DNA of 64,000 bases. It comes from Flammeovirga pacifica (GTDB lineage Bacteria > Bacteroidota > Bacteroidia > Cytophagales > Flammeovirgaceae). Below are positions 46,501-54,322 of this stretch, in pieces (the first letter of the stretch is position 1; each line of letters begins with the position of its first letter). A program made the position numbers and the translations under genes. The notes under the pieces were generated by a model. It had not been told where the DNA came from. It was given only the letters and a program-made list of their open reading frames with translations, and made no database searches. Location of the stretch: NCBI RefSeq assembly GCF_000807855.2, contig NZ_JRYR02000001.1:2290368-2354367 (forward strand), written 5' to 3'.

Positions 46501-46609
46501 ACACTTCAGTACCATCAGCTTGTTGTGCAAAAGCAAACTGCACATTAAAGCACAACAGCACACCTCCTAAATATAGGAGGAAATTAGTTAGTGTTTTTTT
46601 CATTTTCAT
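40586..46609 (-). CDS. Giant secreted double alpha-amylase with five starch-binding modules and T9SS sorting domain
   Basis: This 2,007-residue protein starts at the ATG at 46609 (or 46603) with signal peptide LLYLGGVLLCFNVQFAFAQQ. The first GH13 domain (about residues 22-420) resembles plant-type amylases (LQGFHWES), with Asp206, Glu231 and Asp298 as catalytic residues. The second GH13 domain (about 715-1255) resembles MalS, with Asp1000, Glu1043 and Asp1108. Around them lie chitobiase-type Ig domains and five CBM26-like modules (about 513-600, 1369-1460, 1551-1640, 1731-1820, 1827-1920), each with WPGxxM and a W-Y-rich end. The last about 80 residues (LSVYPTIVNTSFTVDY, GMYILKIQ) are a T9SS sorting domain, so it is exported and probably anchored at the surface. 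It degrades starch or glycogen. Confidence 0.93.
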   Translation of the reverse strand: MKMKKTLTNFLLYLGGVLLCFNVQFAFAQQADGTEVYLQGFHWESADETDPTWWLNLQSQVPAIKSANIDGVWLPPSSDAADRAGYLPRKWYDLNSKYGTEQELRALITSLNNEGIISIADIVINHRVGCTGWADFCEPTLGCNAITSDDEVNQQFPGQGCGDQDTGTPYSAARDINHRDFETRQAIKDWMNWLINDVGYSGWRYDFVHGFGAEYFAEYNNATNPYISIGENWTNDTQAIVNWMDGTQQTSTAFDFPLKFTLHDAVNGNYGALNNGGKMPGVAGVWPQNAVTFLENHDTEPVRQADHGGTAFPNDPSSNSQILQGYAYILTHAGNPMIFYSHMFEYGLYDDISKMVAIRKANGIHNNSTVNIQQADGNGYAAIVDNSVAVRLGNTSWSPSGAGWILQSDGLNYSIWSKQDIDQEPMVSISPNDIIQSDSTITVSISSDDDRDGVLPVYYTLDGSEPNQSSSLYTAPFTVSSTVTVIAKSFDSAGNIGRDERTYYIGEAVPEMKVYVYKPNGWGTLYAHHWSAVPAGVVEDSEWPGKIMTKVAGTQNWYEVSLPGTESSNFVFHDFNGNQAEDITITGSSWYREGVVATTCTIDCPDNNDPEVIASISPVSTNFDNEISVTLSATENAIVYYTTDGTDPTNQSTVYNQPIVITETATVKAFATLNAKSSEVVSATYTKNIIIDDDTVIVVDTPAKKSQFTWDNATVYFTMTDRFYDGDASNNNSYGRGKNGNGQDYTDDSSAGEFHGGDLKGMTAKLREGYFESIGVNAIWITSPVEQMHGWVGGSSDGSFRHYGYHGYYAMDWTEIDKNMGTENDFVEFIDEAHSRGIRVVVDVVMNHTGYVTMQDMEQYNYGSVDQAWRSWQPSGGESWHSYHEKFVDYNSGGSWLSNYWGPDWMRHPDIDGYDGCSSGGGIENCVGFLPDLKTEDVSTVGIPPILVNKWTQEGTLSQKQAELDVFFNETGLPRVVSNYMIFWLTDWIRKYGIDGFRVDTAKHVELDRWARLKQYAVQALKDWKAENPNKAMDDEDFWMTAEVWGHGKNKSEYHSDGGFNSVINFGLKNDARVSSRDASSLESLYSEYATINDDPSWNSLSYLSSHDVVPLFDRNSLQSAAPGFLLLPGGIQIFYGDESGRPEGSWSDEEQNTRSDMNWGNFNQSQHEVWKKLGTFRRDHPAVGAGSHQKIGDAPYTFVRDYSNDTKEIYDRVIVAIGASGQVTFDVKNYFADGDSIFDRYSGAMDIVENGKVVFTADAEGIILLEDINYVPIIRPKVSMTKGIYDENSVLVDISVTDKEDPSPALYITFDENETEDNYLNWIKVNGQDTTFTVTSTTTVKAVGLNNNGITSLMGEEKYQVGAIDPINVYLYKPSSWSSANIHHFDATPVGITEDTAWPGVPMNQIPGSNWYHITINALSTGIVFNHNGGEQSDDLTRTKDGWYKDGQWYDQCPGECPTDPKPVVSINPSTGSYPIGDLSVSITATFDGEIKYTTDGSTPTMSSQEYTGNFVLNGNDGDVKTVKAIAFNSAGASEVATTTYTFKDETLFTIYVKGYTHAYYWEVEENGTVTVPTPVEWPGVTLEDASEVGTGWKKVTVSGGTCSNVIFSNNGGGQTADLTTCGNEGKGYENGQWVEIGPDTVKPSLGMTPSTTFDGQGTVTITATDNVTTSPTIYYTVDGSAPTESSASASGSIDLTLTTEGDHVIKAYAVDEANNTSDIVSTMYTVVPFTGGFRVYFQGVSNPLIHYWNASPVGAYQSTTWPGVSMTEGAGEAEGWYYYEFPSSVSSISLLFHNNAGFQSADLSRDKEGWFKNGVWYDSKPPQPTGLTVHFKSGWGNSTKIHYWNTSNGTSSNWPGENMIDEGNGWYQYTIEGASSSNLLFHNGSGAQTSDLNRNKEGWYKDGTWYDSNPEMSGSRLIDLEDQLQLSVYPTIVNTSFTVDYTIDHESKAMISLFDLNGKVHHSEVKMLELGHQKVEMNAQGLSSGMYILKIQVDNQILIRKIYKN

Positions 46610-46618
46610 TTCATTTAA

Positions 46619-46641
46619 AAAAGTGTAGAGAGAACACTTTT
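46619..46641 (-). promoter_or_regulatory. Hairpin/inverted repeat just upstream of the amylase start
   Basis: AAAAGTGT (46619-46626) and ACACTTTT (46634-46641) form an inverted repeat around AGAGAGA, 9 bases before the amylase ATG at 46609. It could be an operator for the AraC-type regulator or an mRNA hairpin hiding the start. Only one site is seen, so its role is unproved. Confidence 0.35.
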
Positions 46642-46855
46642 GATTAGTTTCCATTCAATGTAGGTAGGCTGAAAAGAAGTATCGCACCACTTAAAAAAAA
46701 TGATGTTCTCGTTAAAGAGAAACGTACCACATAATAAATCGGCACTTTAAAAAACATTGATATTAGTATCAAAAAACAATAAATGATAGGAATCGTTGTA
46801 CTTAAGGTTTTCAATTGATAACTTGATTTTAAAATCAAATACCAAACAAACTATT

Positions 46856-47716
46856 ATGGGTTTCTCAGAAATTAAAACGGTAAGTGTTATTGGAGCTGGT
46901 TGGTTAGGGCTTCCTCTTATTGAAAAGCTACTTGAAAATGGTTATCAAGTGAAAGCTAGTACAACCACTGAATCAAAAATATTGAAATTGCGTACTATGG
47001 GAGTGAAGGCTTACAACTTAAACTTCTCGCCTACTTGTGCCGATATGGATCAATTAAATGATCTTTTAGCTACTGATGCTGTTGTTATTTGTATTCCGCC
47101 AAGGTTTAGACAACATCAATTACAGGCCTATCACGCTGAACAAATCAAAGTAATAAAAGATGCTATTGAGAGTTTACCTGTAAATAAAGTGATCTACACG
47201 AGTTCCACTGGAGTTTACGAAAATTCTAATACAGAAATTAATGAAAATTCTCCTACATCAACTTCACCAAAAGCTAAATCAATTTTATTAGCAGAAGAAG
47301 TTTTGAGAATTAATACAGATTTAGACGCGACTATTCTTAGACTTGGTGGTTTAATGGGGTATGATCGTATTCCTGCGAAGTATGTCAATGGTAAAAAGAA
47401 TTTAAACTATGGTGACATTCCGGTGAATTATGTTTTCCGTGATGATGTTATTAGAGCAATTATTTCCATCTTGGATATCAATGATCATAATAGCTGGAAT
47501 AAAGTTTTCAACTTGGTAGCTCCTGAGCATCCTCCAAAGAGATTGGTTTATTCAGAATCTGTAAAGTATGGTAATTTCACTTTACCTACATTTGATGATC
47601 CTAATTCTCCTCCTCCATTCAAGATTATCAATAGTGATAAAATTAAAAGTAAGATCGGTTTCGAATTCAGTTTTCCTAACCCTCTAGATTTTAAATATGA
47701 TACATTGGTAGATTAG
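46856..47716 (+). CDS. NAD(P)-dependent epimerase-like protein (YeeZ type)
   Basis: This 286-residue protein starts at the ATG at 46856 (MGFSEIKTVSVIGAGWLG). The GAGWLGLPLIEKLLENG motif (about residues 13-29) is the nucleotide-binding turn. TSSTGVYENS carries the serine/tyrosine region of atypical extended SDRs such as YeeZ, but the YxxxK lysine is not obvious; RLGGLMGYDRIPAKY follows. Members act on nucleotide-sugar-like substrates or are uncharacterised. It is divergent from the amylase and convergent with the fructosamine-kinase-like gene. Its position next to the amylase is probably incidental. Confidence 0.82.
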   Translation: MGFSEIKTVSVIGAGWLGLPLIEKLLENGYQVKASTTTESKILKLRTMGVKAYNLNFSPTCADMDQLNDLLATDAVVICIPPRFRQHQLQAYHAEQIKVIKDAIESLPVNKVIYTSSTGVYENSNTEINENSPTSTSPKAKSILLAEEVLRINTDLDATILRLGGLMGYDRIPAKYVNGKKNLNYGDIPVNYVFRDDVIRAIISILDINDHNSWNKVFNLVAPEHPPKRLVYSESVKYGNFTLPTFDDPNSPPPFKIINSDKIKSKIGFEFSFPNPLDFKYDTLVD

Positions 47717-47730
47717 GTGTATCAACCTCA

Positions 47731-47770
47731 TAAAAAATAAAAGAAACTTACCTTAAAAAAGTAAGTTTCT
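47731..47770 (-). terminator. Terminator between convergent epimerase-like and kinase-like genes
   Basis: AGAAACTTAC (47742-47751) pairs with GTAAGTTTCT (47761-47770). The minus strand continues with TTTTATTTTTTATG, so it is best oriented for the kinase-like transcript. The rest of 47717-47970 shows no gene. Confidence 0.65.
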
Positions 47771-47970
47771 CTCCCCTTAACAATTAAACCAAATAATCTT
47801 TAAATTTCTTTATGTAACCTTTCTTCATTTTGAAGCATAACATTGGAGGTAGGCCCTAGATGCTTTTCTAATAAGCATACCTAAAAGTACATTAGAATTT
47901 ATTTACATTTGATTTATTTCGGTTAAGACGTATATTTTTTCGATAAACTTCCAATATGTATCGATAAATA

Positions 47971-48843
47971 TTAAATATCTGCAATTTTACTCAAAACCTC
48001 TTCTATTTCAGACAGATAGCTCTTCCCGAAAAGGTTTAAATGTACCATTAAAGGATATAAATTATAGATTGGTATACGTTCTTTAATGCCTTCTTTCCAA
48101 GGGTAAGCTTCGTTATAAGCCTCAAAAAATGTATCATCAAATCCTCCAAATAAAGTAGTAAAAGCTATTTCTGCTTCACGATGACCATAATACACGGCAG
48201 GGTCAATTAAACATGGCTCTCCCAATGCACCCACCATGGTATTGCCACTCCATAAGTCACCATGCAATAAAGAAGGTGGTTCTTTAGGAAAAAAGTCTTT
48301 CAACTTATCCTTTAAATTAAATATTTTATCCAAATGGGATTGTTGGAGGTAATTATTTTGAACCGCCATTTCATATTGTGGAATTATTCTTTGATGAATA
48401 AAAAAATCCAACCAATCCTCAGTTTCATTATTAAATTGAGGTAGCTTCCCAATAAAATTATGGTATTGTAATCCAAATGTAGTATTGGTATGTTGGTGCA
48501 TTTCTGCCAATTGTTGTCCCATAACTTCCCAGTAATCATGACCTGATCTACTACTATCAATATGTTCCATCAATAAATACACTCCTTCTTCATAAGTACC
48601 AATACCAAGAAGTCTAGGGACAGTAAAATTTGAGTGATTTCTCAAAAGGTTTAATCCTTTTTCTTCAACCTCAAAAAACCGAGTATTATGATTTGAATTA
48701 TATTTGATAAAAAACGCTCCTTTATTGGTTGTGAGTTTAATTGACTCATTAATACAACCACCCGTAATGTTTGAAGTGTCCTTTAATTGAACATCATTTC
48801 CGAGGTGCTTCTTTAATATTTCTTGATAAAAGTGATCAGACAT
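47971..48843 (-). CDS. Fructosamine kinase family protein
   Basis: This 290-residue cytoplasmic protein belongs to the FN3K/YniA family of ketosamine kinases, a branch of the APH kinase-like fold. It shows ITGGCINESIKL, FIKYN with the ATP-binding lysine, the catalytic loop LLHGDLWSGN, and the metal-binding CLIDPAVYYGHREAEIA. Known members phosphorylate fructosamines so that glycated amines fall apart. I chose the ATG at 48843 over a TTG at 48855. It stands alone, with a terminator towards 47731. The length is typical. Confidence 0.93.
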   Translation of the reverse strand: MSDHFYQEILKKHLGNDVQLKDTSNITGGCINESIKLTTNKGAFFIKYNSNHNTRFFEVEEKGLNLLRNHSNFTVPRLLGIGTYEEGVYLLMEHIDSSRSGHDYWEVMGQQLAEMHQHTNTTFGLQYHNFIGKLPQFNNETEDWLDFFIHQRIIPQYEMAVQNNYLQQSHLDKIFNLKDKLKDFFPKEPPSLLHGDLWSGNTMVGALGEPCLIDPAVYYGHREAEIAFTTLFGGFDDTFFEAYNEAYPWKEGIKERIPIYNLYPLMVHLNLFGKSYLSEIEEVLSKIADI

Positions 48844-48943
48844 TGATAATATCAATAATTAATTACAATGGAATTACTACAATAATGACGAATATAATAA
48901 TTTGATAATTATCTTTACCTATTCAAAATTTGATTTACCATAT

Positions 48944-49681
48944 ATGAATAACATATATAGAAATATATTTTTCTCTTTCATTTTAGTGATTTCATCATTT
49001 CAGATCACTATTGCACAGAAAAACTTATTAGATCCTCCAAGAATAGCAGTTGGTATTAAAGCGGGTGCATATTCTTCTGCAGTAGGTTTTACAACAGAAC
49101 CAATTAGTCAAAGTCCAGTACTTGCTCCAACTTTTGGTATGATGTTTAAATATAATGCTGAAAAGTTTTTTGGTCTTCAAGTAGAAGTGAATCATATCAC
49201 TGCAGGGTGGGGAGAATTTAATCAAGAGGATTTTACAGAAACTGTCTATACTAGAAAGTTGAATTATATTTCTATGCCTGTTCTCACCAATATTTATTTA
49301 GGCAAAAAGAACTTTCAATTTGTTATTCTGGTAGGCCCGCAGTTTGATTACAATATTGGGGAATCTAAAGAAGTCATTACCACTTTAGATCATCAACGAT
49401 ATGATTATTATGAGCGTGAAGCCAATCCTTTTGTAGTATCAATAGCAGGAGGCGCTGGAATAAACTTGCTGACCAAAATTGGGCACTTTCAAGTAGAGGG
49501 TCGTTTCTCTGCAAGTATGACTGATGTTCTTAAGGCTAAAAGTAGATCTGATACCAATAGAACAGTCTCTACTGTGGGAGGGTTAACGTTCTCTTATATA
49601 TTACCTATTAGTGGATGGAAGCCGAAACCTGCTGCAAATGACGGGGTAAAAAATAAAAGTGATTGGGAAGTGAGAGATTAA
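48944..49681 (+). CDS. PorT family outer-membrane beta-barrel protein
   Basis: This 245-residue protein starts at the ATG at 48944 with a signal peptide ending ITIAQ. The body is a small beta barrel of the OMP_b-brl_2/PorT type: FGMMFKYNAEKFFGLQVEVNH, YISMPVLTNIYLGKKNFQFVI and VSIAGGAGINL. PorT itself is a T9SS component, and its homologues of this size are close, but many Bacteroidota have several unrelated copies of this barrel, so I do not call it PorT. An unusual polar tail (KPAANDGVKNKSDWEVRD) follows the barrel. A bidirectional terminator lies after it. Confidence 0.78.
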   Translation: MNNIYRNIFFSFILVISSFQITIAQKNLLDPPRIAVGIKAGAYSSAVGFTTEPISQSPVLAPTFGMMFKYNAEKFFGLQVEVNHITAGWGEFNQEDFTETVYTRKLNYISMPVLTNIYLGKKNFQFVILVGPQFDYNIGESKEVITTLDHQRYDYYEREANPFVVSIAGGAGINLLTKIGHFQVEGRFSASMTDVLKAKSRSDTNRTVSTVGGLTFSYILPISGWKPKPAANDGVKNKSDWEVRD

Positions 49682-49697
49682 AAATTTCCTTTAACAT

Positions 49698-49740
49698 AAA
49701 AAAGAGAGGCCTTTGTTTTATTACAAAGACCTCTCTTTTT
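49698..49740. terminator. Bidirectional terminator between convergent genes
   Basis: AAAAAGAGAGGCCTTTGT (49698-49715) pairs with ACAAAGACCTCTCTTTTT (49723-49740, one mismatch), giving A/T tails on both sides. It ends both the PorT-like gene and the convergent TPR gene. Confidence 0.9.
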
Positions 49741-49756
49741 ATTTATTGCAATTAGA

Positions 49757-51076
49757 CTACATATTATTTTTGCTAATATCTATATAACCTAATACATCAT
49801 CTGCTGCTATTTTAAATGTCTTATCTAGTTTTGCACTTTTAAAAGAGTTAGTAGCAACACTATAATCCTTAGCTTTCAATGCTGTGATACCTAAAGTAAA
49901 ATAATATTTTGACTTAGTTTTCACATCTAAACCATTATATTTTACTAATTCTTGTAACACTTCTTCTGCCTTATCTAATTTATGCAATTTAAAGTAAGCC
50001 ACTGCCTTGGTGTATTTTACATGATAATTATACTCATCGTAAAACAAAGCTGAATCACAAGACGCTATCGCATCATGATATAGTTCAGAAGATAACTGCC
50101 AATTAGCAATCTCATTATATATTTTAGATTTTTGATACTTATCAGTTATTTTGGATACCATCATCTCCGCTTTATCAATTTGCTCTGACTTATCCGAAGT
50201 TACTTTGGCAATTTTTATTTGTAACTCATGTGCTTTGACATTAGAGTTATCTTGCTTTAAAGCATCGAATAATAAATCACTAGATTTATCAAAATCATAA
50301 ATTTGATAATAACATACTGCTATCCAATATTTATATTCTGGAGTAAGCTTAGCTACTAATTTTTTATATGAGCCGTAATTTGCTTTATCAATTACATCAT
50401 TTAAAGCCGCATATTCTTCTAAATTATAATATGCGTATCCTAACTCATAATAAAAACGAGCCAATTGTTTTTCATTATTAGGAGCAATCTCTAAAGCTTT
50501 TTTAATTTCTTTGACCGCACTTTCATAATTTCCTTTCATATTGTACAACTTACCTGAATAGTAAAGTGCTATGAAATTTTGATCAGTTAAAGACAATACA
50601 TCATTTATGTGAGAGCGTATCTTATCATATTGTTTCTCTTTAAAGAGAATCATTATAATTTGATTTTTCGCATTGATTCTTTGGCTTTTACTGCTATTAG
50701 AAAGATACTTAAATGACTGGTCGAAGTAATGTACTGCCTGTTCGAAATAATCTTTACGCAAGTACAACCTTGCCAATTGATAGTTCATGAAACCATTTTC
50801 AGGAAAATGTCTCAAGCCCTTCTCAAAGGTATCGATAGCGTTATTAAACTGCTTTACAGTTACCTGACACTTCGCTTTCATCAAATAAAATTGTTCTTGG
50901 GTAGAATCATAGCGAATTGCTAAAGAATACTCATCAATTGCTTCTGAGTACTTATTCGCTTTTCTATTATTTTCCGCTAAAACAAAATAGGCAGATGCTT
51001 TGCTCGTTTGAGCAAAAACCTGACTTGAAATCTGAAGAGCAAGAATCGGTAACAATATTTTTAGTAGTGACCTCAT
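49757..51076 (-). CDS. Secreted TPR-repeat protein
   Basis: This 439-residue protein has a signal peptide (LLPILALQISSQVFAQ) and then about nine tetratricopeptide repeats, for example KYSEAIDEYSLAIRYD, KQFNNAIDTFEKGLRHFPEN, NYESAVKEIKKALEIAPNNE and KLDKAEEVLQELVKYN. TPR proteins act as scaffolds in envelope complexes. There is no lipobox and no membrane helix, so it is probably periplasmic. No partner is apparent; it is convergent with the PorT-like gene, and a T9SS link is only a possibility. Confidence 0.85.
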   Translation of the reverse strand: MRSLLKILLPILALQISSQVFAQTSKASAYFVLAENNRKANKYSEAIDEYSLAIRYDSTQEQFYLMKAKCQVTVKQFNNAIDTFEKGLRHFPENGFMNYQLARLYLRKDYFEQAVHYFDQSFKYLSNSSKSQRINAKNQIIMILFKEKQYDKIRSHINDVLSLTDQNFIALYYSGKLYNMKGNYESAVKEIKKALEIAPNNEKQLARFYYELGYAYYNLEEYAALNDVIDKANYGSYKKLVAKLTPEYKYWIAVCYYQIYDFDKSSDLLFDALKQDNSNVKAHELQIKIAKVTSDKSEQIDKAEMMVSKITDKYQKSKIYNEIANWQLSSELYHDAIASCDSALFYDEYNYHVKYTKAVAYFKLHKLDKAEEVLQELVKYNGLDVKTKSKYYFTLGITALKAKDYSVATNSFKSAKLDKTFKIAADDVLGYIDISKNNM

Positions 51077-51224
51077 CTAATAAAAAATGTAGTTCCGAGT
51101 TTAGTTATTGAAGTTAATAATTCAATAGCTGTAATATACAAAAATCACTTAGCAAAATACAGTGTAAAGAACTAAGTGACTCTTAACCTTTTATCATAAG
51201 GCTCAAATTTTATTCCAATTCTGA

Positions 51225-51677
51225 CTACTCATTAAAAAATTTCTCATCAGAATAATCTCTTTGCAACCAATTGACCATATCGTTTTCATAATCATTTGGA
51301 TCATATTCAGTGGAAGCCATAGTAAGACAAACCGCATTTTTATTAAAATACAATGTTCTCCAAGCATTAGGCGGCAAATATAAACCTTGACAAGGATTAT
51401 CGAGGATATAAACTTTTCTATTCATGTCGTCTAATACCACTTCTATTTCTATTGTACCGGAAACGGCAACAATAACCTCTTCAGTTTCTTTATGCGCATG
51501 ATTTCCTCTTACTGTATCTTTAGTACCTCCGTTAGTCCAAAATACTCGCTTTATTGAAAAAGGAATTTGTTTATTTTCGGTAACAGGAGTTAAAAAACCC
51601 ATTGTATGAGAACCATGTTCTTCAATTTCGATTATTCGGGGTTTTTTATTGACCCAACGTTTCTTATTTAATGTCAT
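51225..51677 (-). CDS. FdtA/QdtA-like cupin (WxcM family)
   Basis: This 150-residue cupin starts at the ATG at 51677 (MTLNKKRWVNKK). It belongs to the WxcM/FdtA group of sugar-nucleotide ketoisomerases. The core is RVFWTNGGTKDTVRGNHAHKETEE with the HxH metal/active-site histidines, followed by IEVVLDD, YLPPNAWRTLYF and STEYDPNDY. Known members isomerise dTDP-4-keto-6-deoxyglucose at C3/C4 during O-antigen or S-layer glycan synthesis. Here no RmlA/RmlB or aminotransferase gene is nearby, and its neighbour is a papain-like protease 53 bases upstream. Confidence 0.88.
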   Translation of the reverse strand: MTLNKKRWVNKKPRIIEIEEHGSHTMGFLTPVTENKQIPFSIKRVFWTNGGTKDTVRGNHAHKETEEVIVAVSGTIEIEVVLDDMNRKVYILDNPCQGLYLPPNAWRTLYFNKNAVCLTMASTEYDPNDYENDMVNWLQRDYSDEKFFNE

Positions 51678-51730
51678 CTTATTTTCCACACTAATCTGTT
51701 GCTCTACCAATTCTATTTTAAGACATGGAA

Positions 51731-52837
51731 TTATATTAAACCAATTTTCTTTTTAATGTCATTAGGTATTGCATCTTTATGCACCATAATTGACACGGTT
51801 TTTAGTTTAACATAACTCTCAGACATATATAGGTAACCTCCGAAATCATTGGATTCTGCACCCCATGAATTTTTTGTTACGTAATAAATCGAACCATTAT
51901 CATCTTTAACTATACCAACAATGTGCATTAAATGATCATCTGTTGTTGTGTAATTATCAAAAGTCTTCTGTCGTAATGCTGATGTTACTTCAATTTCCTT
52001 ACCATCTTTCTCTTCTATTGTTGCTCTTCCTTCTTTATGAGAAAAAGCCTTTTCTGAGACATCTCCATCCCAAGTTAGAGAATAGCCTTTTTCTAAAGCT
52101 ATTTCCATTACTTTTTGTAGATCATTTAATGGCAGGTTATAATAAATCCCATTCGACCAATTATCAGGAATCTCTAATACTACAGGAGAATAGTCTTTAA
52201 ATGATGAATAAGAAGTAAGTTCTATATAATCGTCTGGATTAAAATCCATTTTATTGGCAAACTCTTGAGGAGTAAACGATTTTCCGTCAATATTGAATTC
52301 AACAGGTGTCGTACCCATATAAGCATCCAATACAGCATCTAAAGCATTATCCCATTTATCAGATATAGAACGTTTAGCTGAAAGAGTTTTCAACATACTT
52401 TCCATTACTCCAAATAATTCCTGATGATCATATGGTCCTTTATCTCCATTCTTACCATCGTAAACAGCATTTGGTACAAACCCTTTTTCACGAACGATAT
52501 TCATCACATCATGTGCTAAGCCACCTTCTCCGAATTGAGTTTTACCGTGCCTGCTTATATATTTTTTTGCCTTTATCGGATAAGTATTTCTCACAAAATA
52601 CATTTCTGAGATATCAAACTCACCTTTACCCATTCTCATTAATTCAGACTCAATGAAAGATGTAGTAGAAAAGCTCCAACATGTCCCTGTTCTCCCCTGA
52701 CTTTTAACAGGAGATGTTTTGACTTGATTGACTATTTTATATTCATTTCCATCAGTAATTTTTTCTTGAGCAAATACTGTTAATGTTGAAACGCCTGCAA
52801 GTAGTACTGATGCTAGTATATTTTTGATAGATAACAT
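51731..52837 (-). CDS. Secreted papain-like (C1B/PepC-type) cysteine peptidase
   Basis: This 368-residue peptidase has a signal peptide (ILASVLLAGVSTLTVFAQ) and a bleomycin hydrolase/PepC-like C1 domain. The active-site cysteine is Cys53 in KSQGRTGTCWSFS, with the oxyanion glutamine just before it, His in DDHLMHIVGI and Asn in TKNSWGAE. It is shorter than cytoplasmic PepC (about 450) and lacks the C-terminal self-capping arm, but it keeps the family's insertion. Secretion is unusual for PepC-like enzymes but known in Bacteroidota. It should act in the periplasm or outside. Confidence 0.9.
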   Translation of the reverse strand: MLSIKNILASVLLAGVSTLTVFAQEKITDGNEYKIVNQVKTSPVKSQGRTGTCWSFSTTSFIESELMRMGKGEFDISEMYFVRNTYPIKAKKYISRHGKTQFGEGGLAHDVMNIVREKGFVPNAVYDGKNGDKGPYDHQELFGVMESMLKTLSAKRSISDKWDNALDAVLDAYMGTTPVEFNIDGKSFTPQEFANKMDFNPDDYIELTSYSSFKDYSPVVLEIPDNWSNGIYYNLPLNDLQKVMEIALEKGYSLTWDGDVSEKAFSHKEGRATIEEKDGKEIEVTSALRQKTFDNYTTTDDHLMHIVGIVKDDNGSIYYVTKNSWGAESNDFGGYLYMSESYVKLKTVSIMVHKDAIPNDIKKKIGLI

Positions 52838-52939
52838 CTTAGTTAATTTATACTTTTAAGTTATTTATTCCTATTTCTGTAATAATGTCTTAAAAGTACA
52901 AAAACGAAGTGTTAATATCTAATTCTCTATTAAATTATG

Positions 52940-53161
52940 TTAAGGAACTGGATCGTAACCACTACCTCCCCAAGGATGACAACTTTTAATTCTTTTTAGT
53001 GCCAATTTACCTCCTTTGATTGGGCCATGTTTCTTTAAAGCTTGCACAGTGTACTCAGAACAAGTAGGAACATACCTACAAGATGAAGGTGTATAGGGAG
53101 AAATTAAAACCTGATAACCTCTTACTAAAAGAATCATCAGCTTTGATATAAACTTTACCAT
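52940..53161 (-). CDS. yidD: YidD membrane protein insertion efficiency factor
   Basis: This 73-residue protein starts at the ATG at 53161 and has the YidD signature: [54 protein letters not shown]. It has an amphipathic N-terminal helix and conserved cysteines, and it assists YidC-dependent membrane protein insertion at the inner membrane. In many bacteria it lies between rnpA and yidC, but here it stands alone, as often happens in Bacteroidota. The length is typical for the family. Confidence 0.94.
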   Translation of the reverse strand: MVKFISKLMILLVRGYQVLISPYTPSSCRYVPTCSEYTVQALKKHGPIKGGKLALKRIKSCHPWGGSGYDPVP

Positions 53162-53335
53162 ATTCGCATATTCGGTTATAAGACGTCTGAAAAACCGTTT
53201 TTTCACATATATAGCGATAAAACAATGACAATTTACCAATAAAAAAGGTGATCTTTATTTATTATATCATCTAATTGTATAAATTGCGTTCAGATAGGTA
53301 ATATTAATATTTACTAACAAATAACCAACACAACC

Positions 53336-54214
53336 ATGAGTGTATTGGTCAATAAAGACTCAAAAGTAATTGTTCAAGGATTTACAGGATCTGAGGGCAG
53401 TTTTCACGCCGAGCAAATGATTGCATACGGCACAAATGTAGTTGGAGGTGTAACTCCAGGTAAAGGTGGTCAAAAACATCTTGACAGACCAGTTTTCAAC
53501 ACAGTTGCTGATGCCGTAGAACAAGCGGGAGCAAATGTTTCAATCATCTTTGTTCCACCAGCATTTGCTGCGGATGCCATTATGGAAGCTGCAGACGCGG
53601 GTATCAAAGTAATTATTGCAATTACTGAAGGTATTCCTGTTGCTGATATGGTTAAAGCTAAAAATTACTTGCAAGGAAAAGATGTTACTCTTATTGGACC
53701 TAACTGTCCAGGTGTCATCACTCCAGGTGAAGCGAAAGTTGGTATTATGCCAGGTTTCATCTTCAAACCAGGTAAAGTAGGTATTGTATCTAAATCAGGT
53801 ACATTAACTTATGAAGCTGCTGATCAAATTGTAAAAGCTGGATATGGCGTTTCTACTGCCATCGGTATTGGTGGAGACCCAATTATTGGTACATCTACTA
53901 AAGAAGCTGTTAAATTATTAATGGCTGATCCAGATACTGAAGCTATTGTAATGATCGGTGAAATCGGTGGTAACTATGAAGCAGAAGCTTCTAAATGGAT
54001 CCAAGAACAAGGTAATCCAAAACCAGTAGTTGGTTTTATTGCAGGACAAACTGCCCCTAAAGGTAGAAGAATGGGTCATGCAGGTGCTATTGTTGGAGGT
54101 GAAGACGATACAGCTGAAGCAAAAATGCGTATTATGGAAGAGTGTGGAATCGCTGTTTCAAAATCGCCAGCAGATATTGGGGAAACTTTAGCTAAGCTTT
54201 TAGTAAATGCTTAA
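53336..54214 (+). CDS. sucD: Succinyl-CoA ligase alpha subunit
   Basis: This 292-residue protein is the alpha subunit of succinyl-CoA synthetase (citric acid cycle). It has [20 protein letters not shown] and [18 protein letters not shown] at the CoA-binding end, [20 protein letters not shown], and the phosphohistidine in [10 protein letters not shown]. All blocks are intact and the length is typical. The beta subunit gene sucC is not next to it, so it is transcribed alone. A convergent-side terminator follows at 54234. Confidence 0.96.
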   Translation: MSVLVNKDSKVIVQGFTGSEGSFHAEQMIAYGTNVVGGVTPGKGGQKHLDRPVFNTVADAVEQAGANVSIIFVPPAFAADAIMEAADAGIKVIIAITEGIPVADMVKAKNYLQGKDVTLIGPNCPGVITPGEAKVGIMPGFIFKPGKVGIVSKSGTLTYEAADQIVKAGYGVSTAIGIGGDPIIGTSTKEAVKLLMADPDTEAIVMIGEIGGNYEAEASKWIQEQGNPKPVVGFIAGQTAPKGRRMGHAGAIVGGEDDTAEAKMRIMEECGIAVSKSPADIGETLAKLLVNA

Positions 54215-54233
54215 TTAAGATCTTCAATTATAC

Positions 54234-54275
54234 AAAAGAGGCATTCTCATTTTATATGGGAATGCCTCTTTTATT
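54234..54275. terminator. Bidirectional terminator after sucD
   Basis: AAAAGAGGCATTCTCAT (54234-54250) pairs with ATGGGAATGCCTCTTTT (54256-54272, one mismatch), with T-rich tails on both sides. It separates sucD from the convergent OmpA-like gene. Confidence 0.9.
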
Positions 54276-54322
54276 ATGTTTATCTTTTATTGAATGTACT
54301 AGCTAAAAAATCAACTAGGTTA

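Noticed and set aside
46563-46580. CCTCCTAAATATAGGAGG palindrome inside the amylase signal-peptide codons
   Set aside because: It is within the coding region for a hydrophobic leader and has no supporting context; taken as chance.
53336-54214. sucCD operon
   Set aside because: Only the alpha subunit is here; neighbours on both sides are unrelated.
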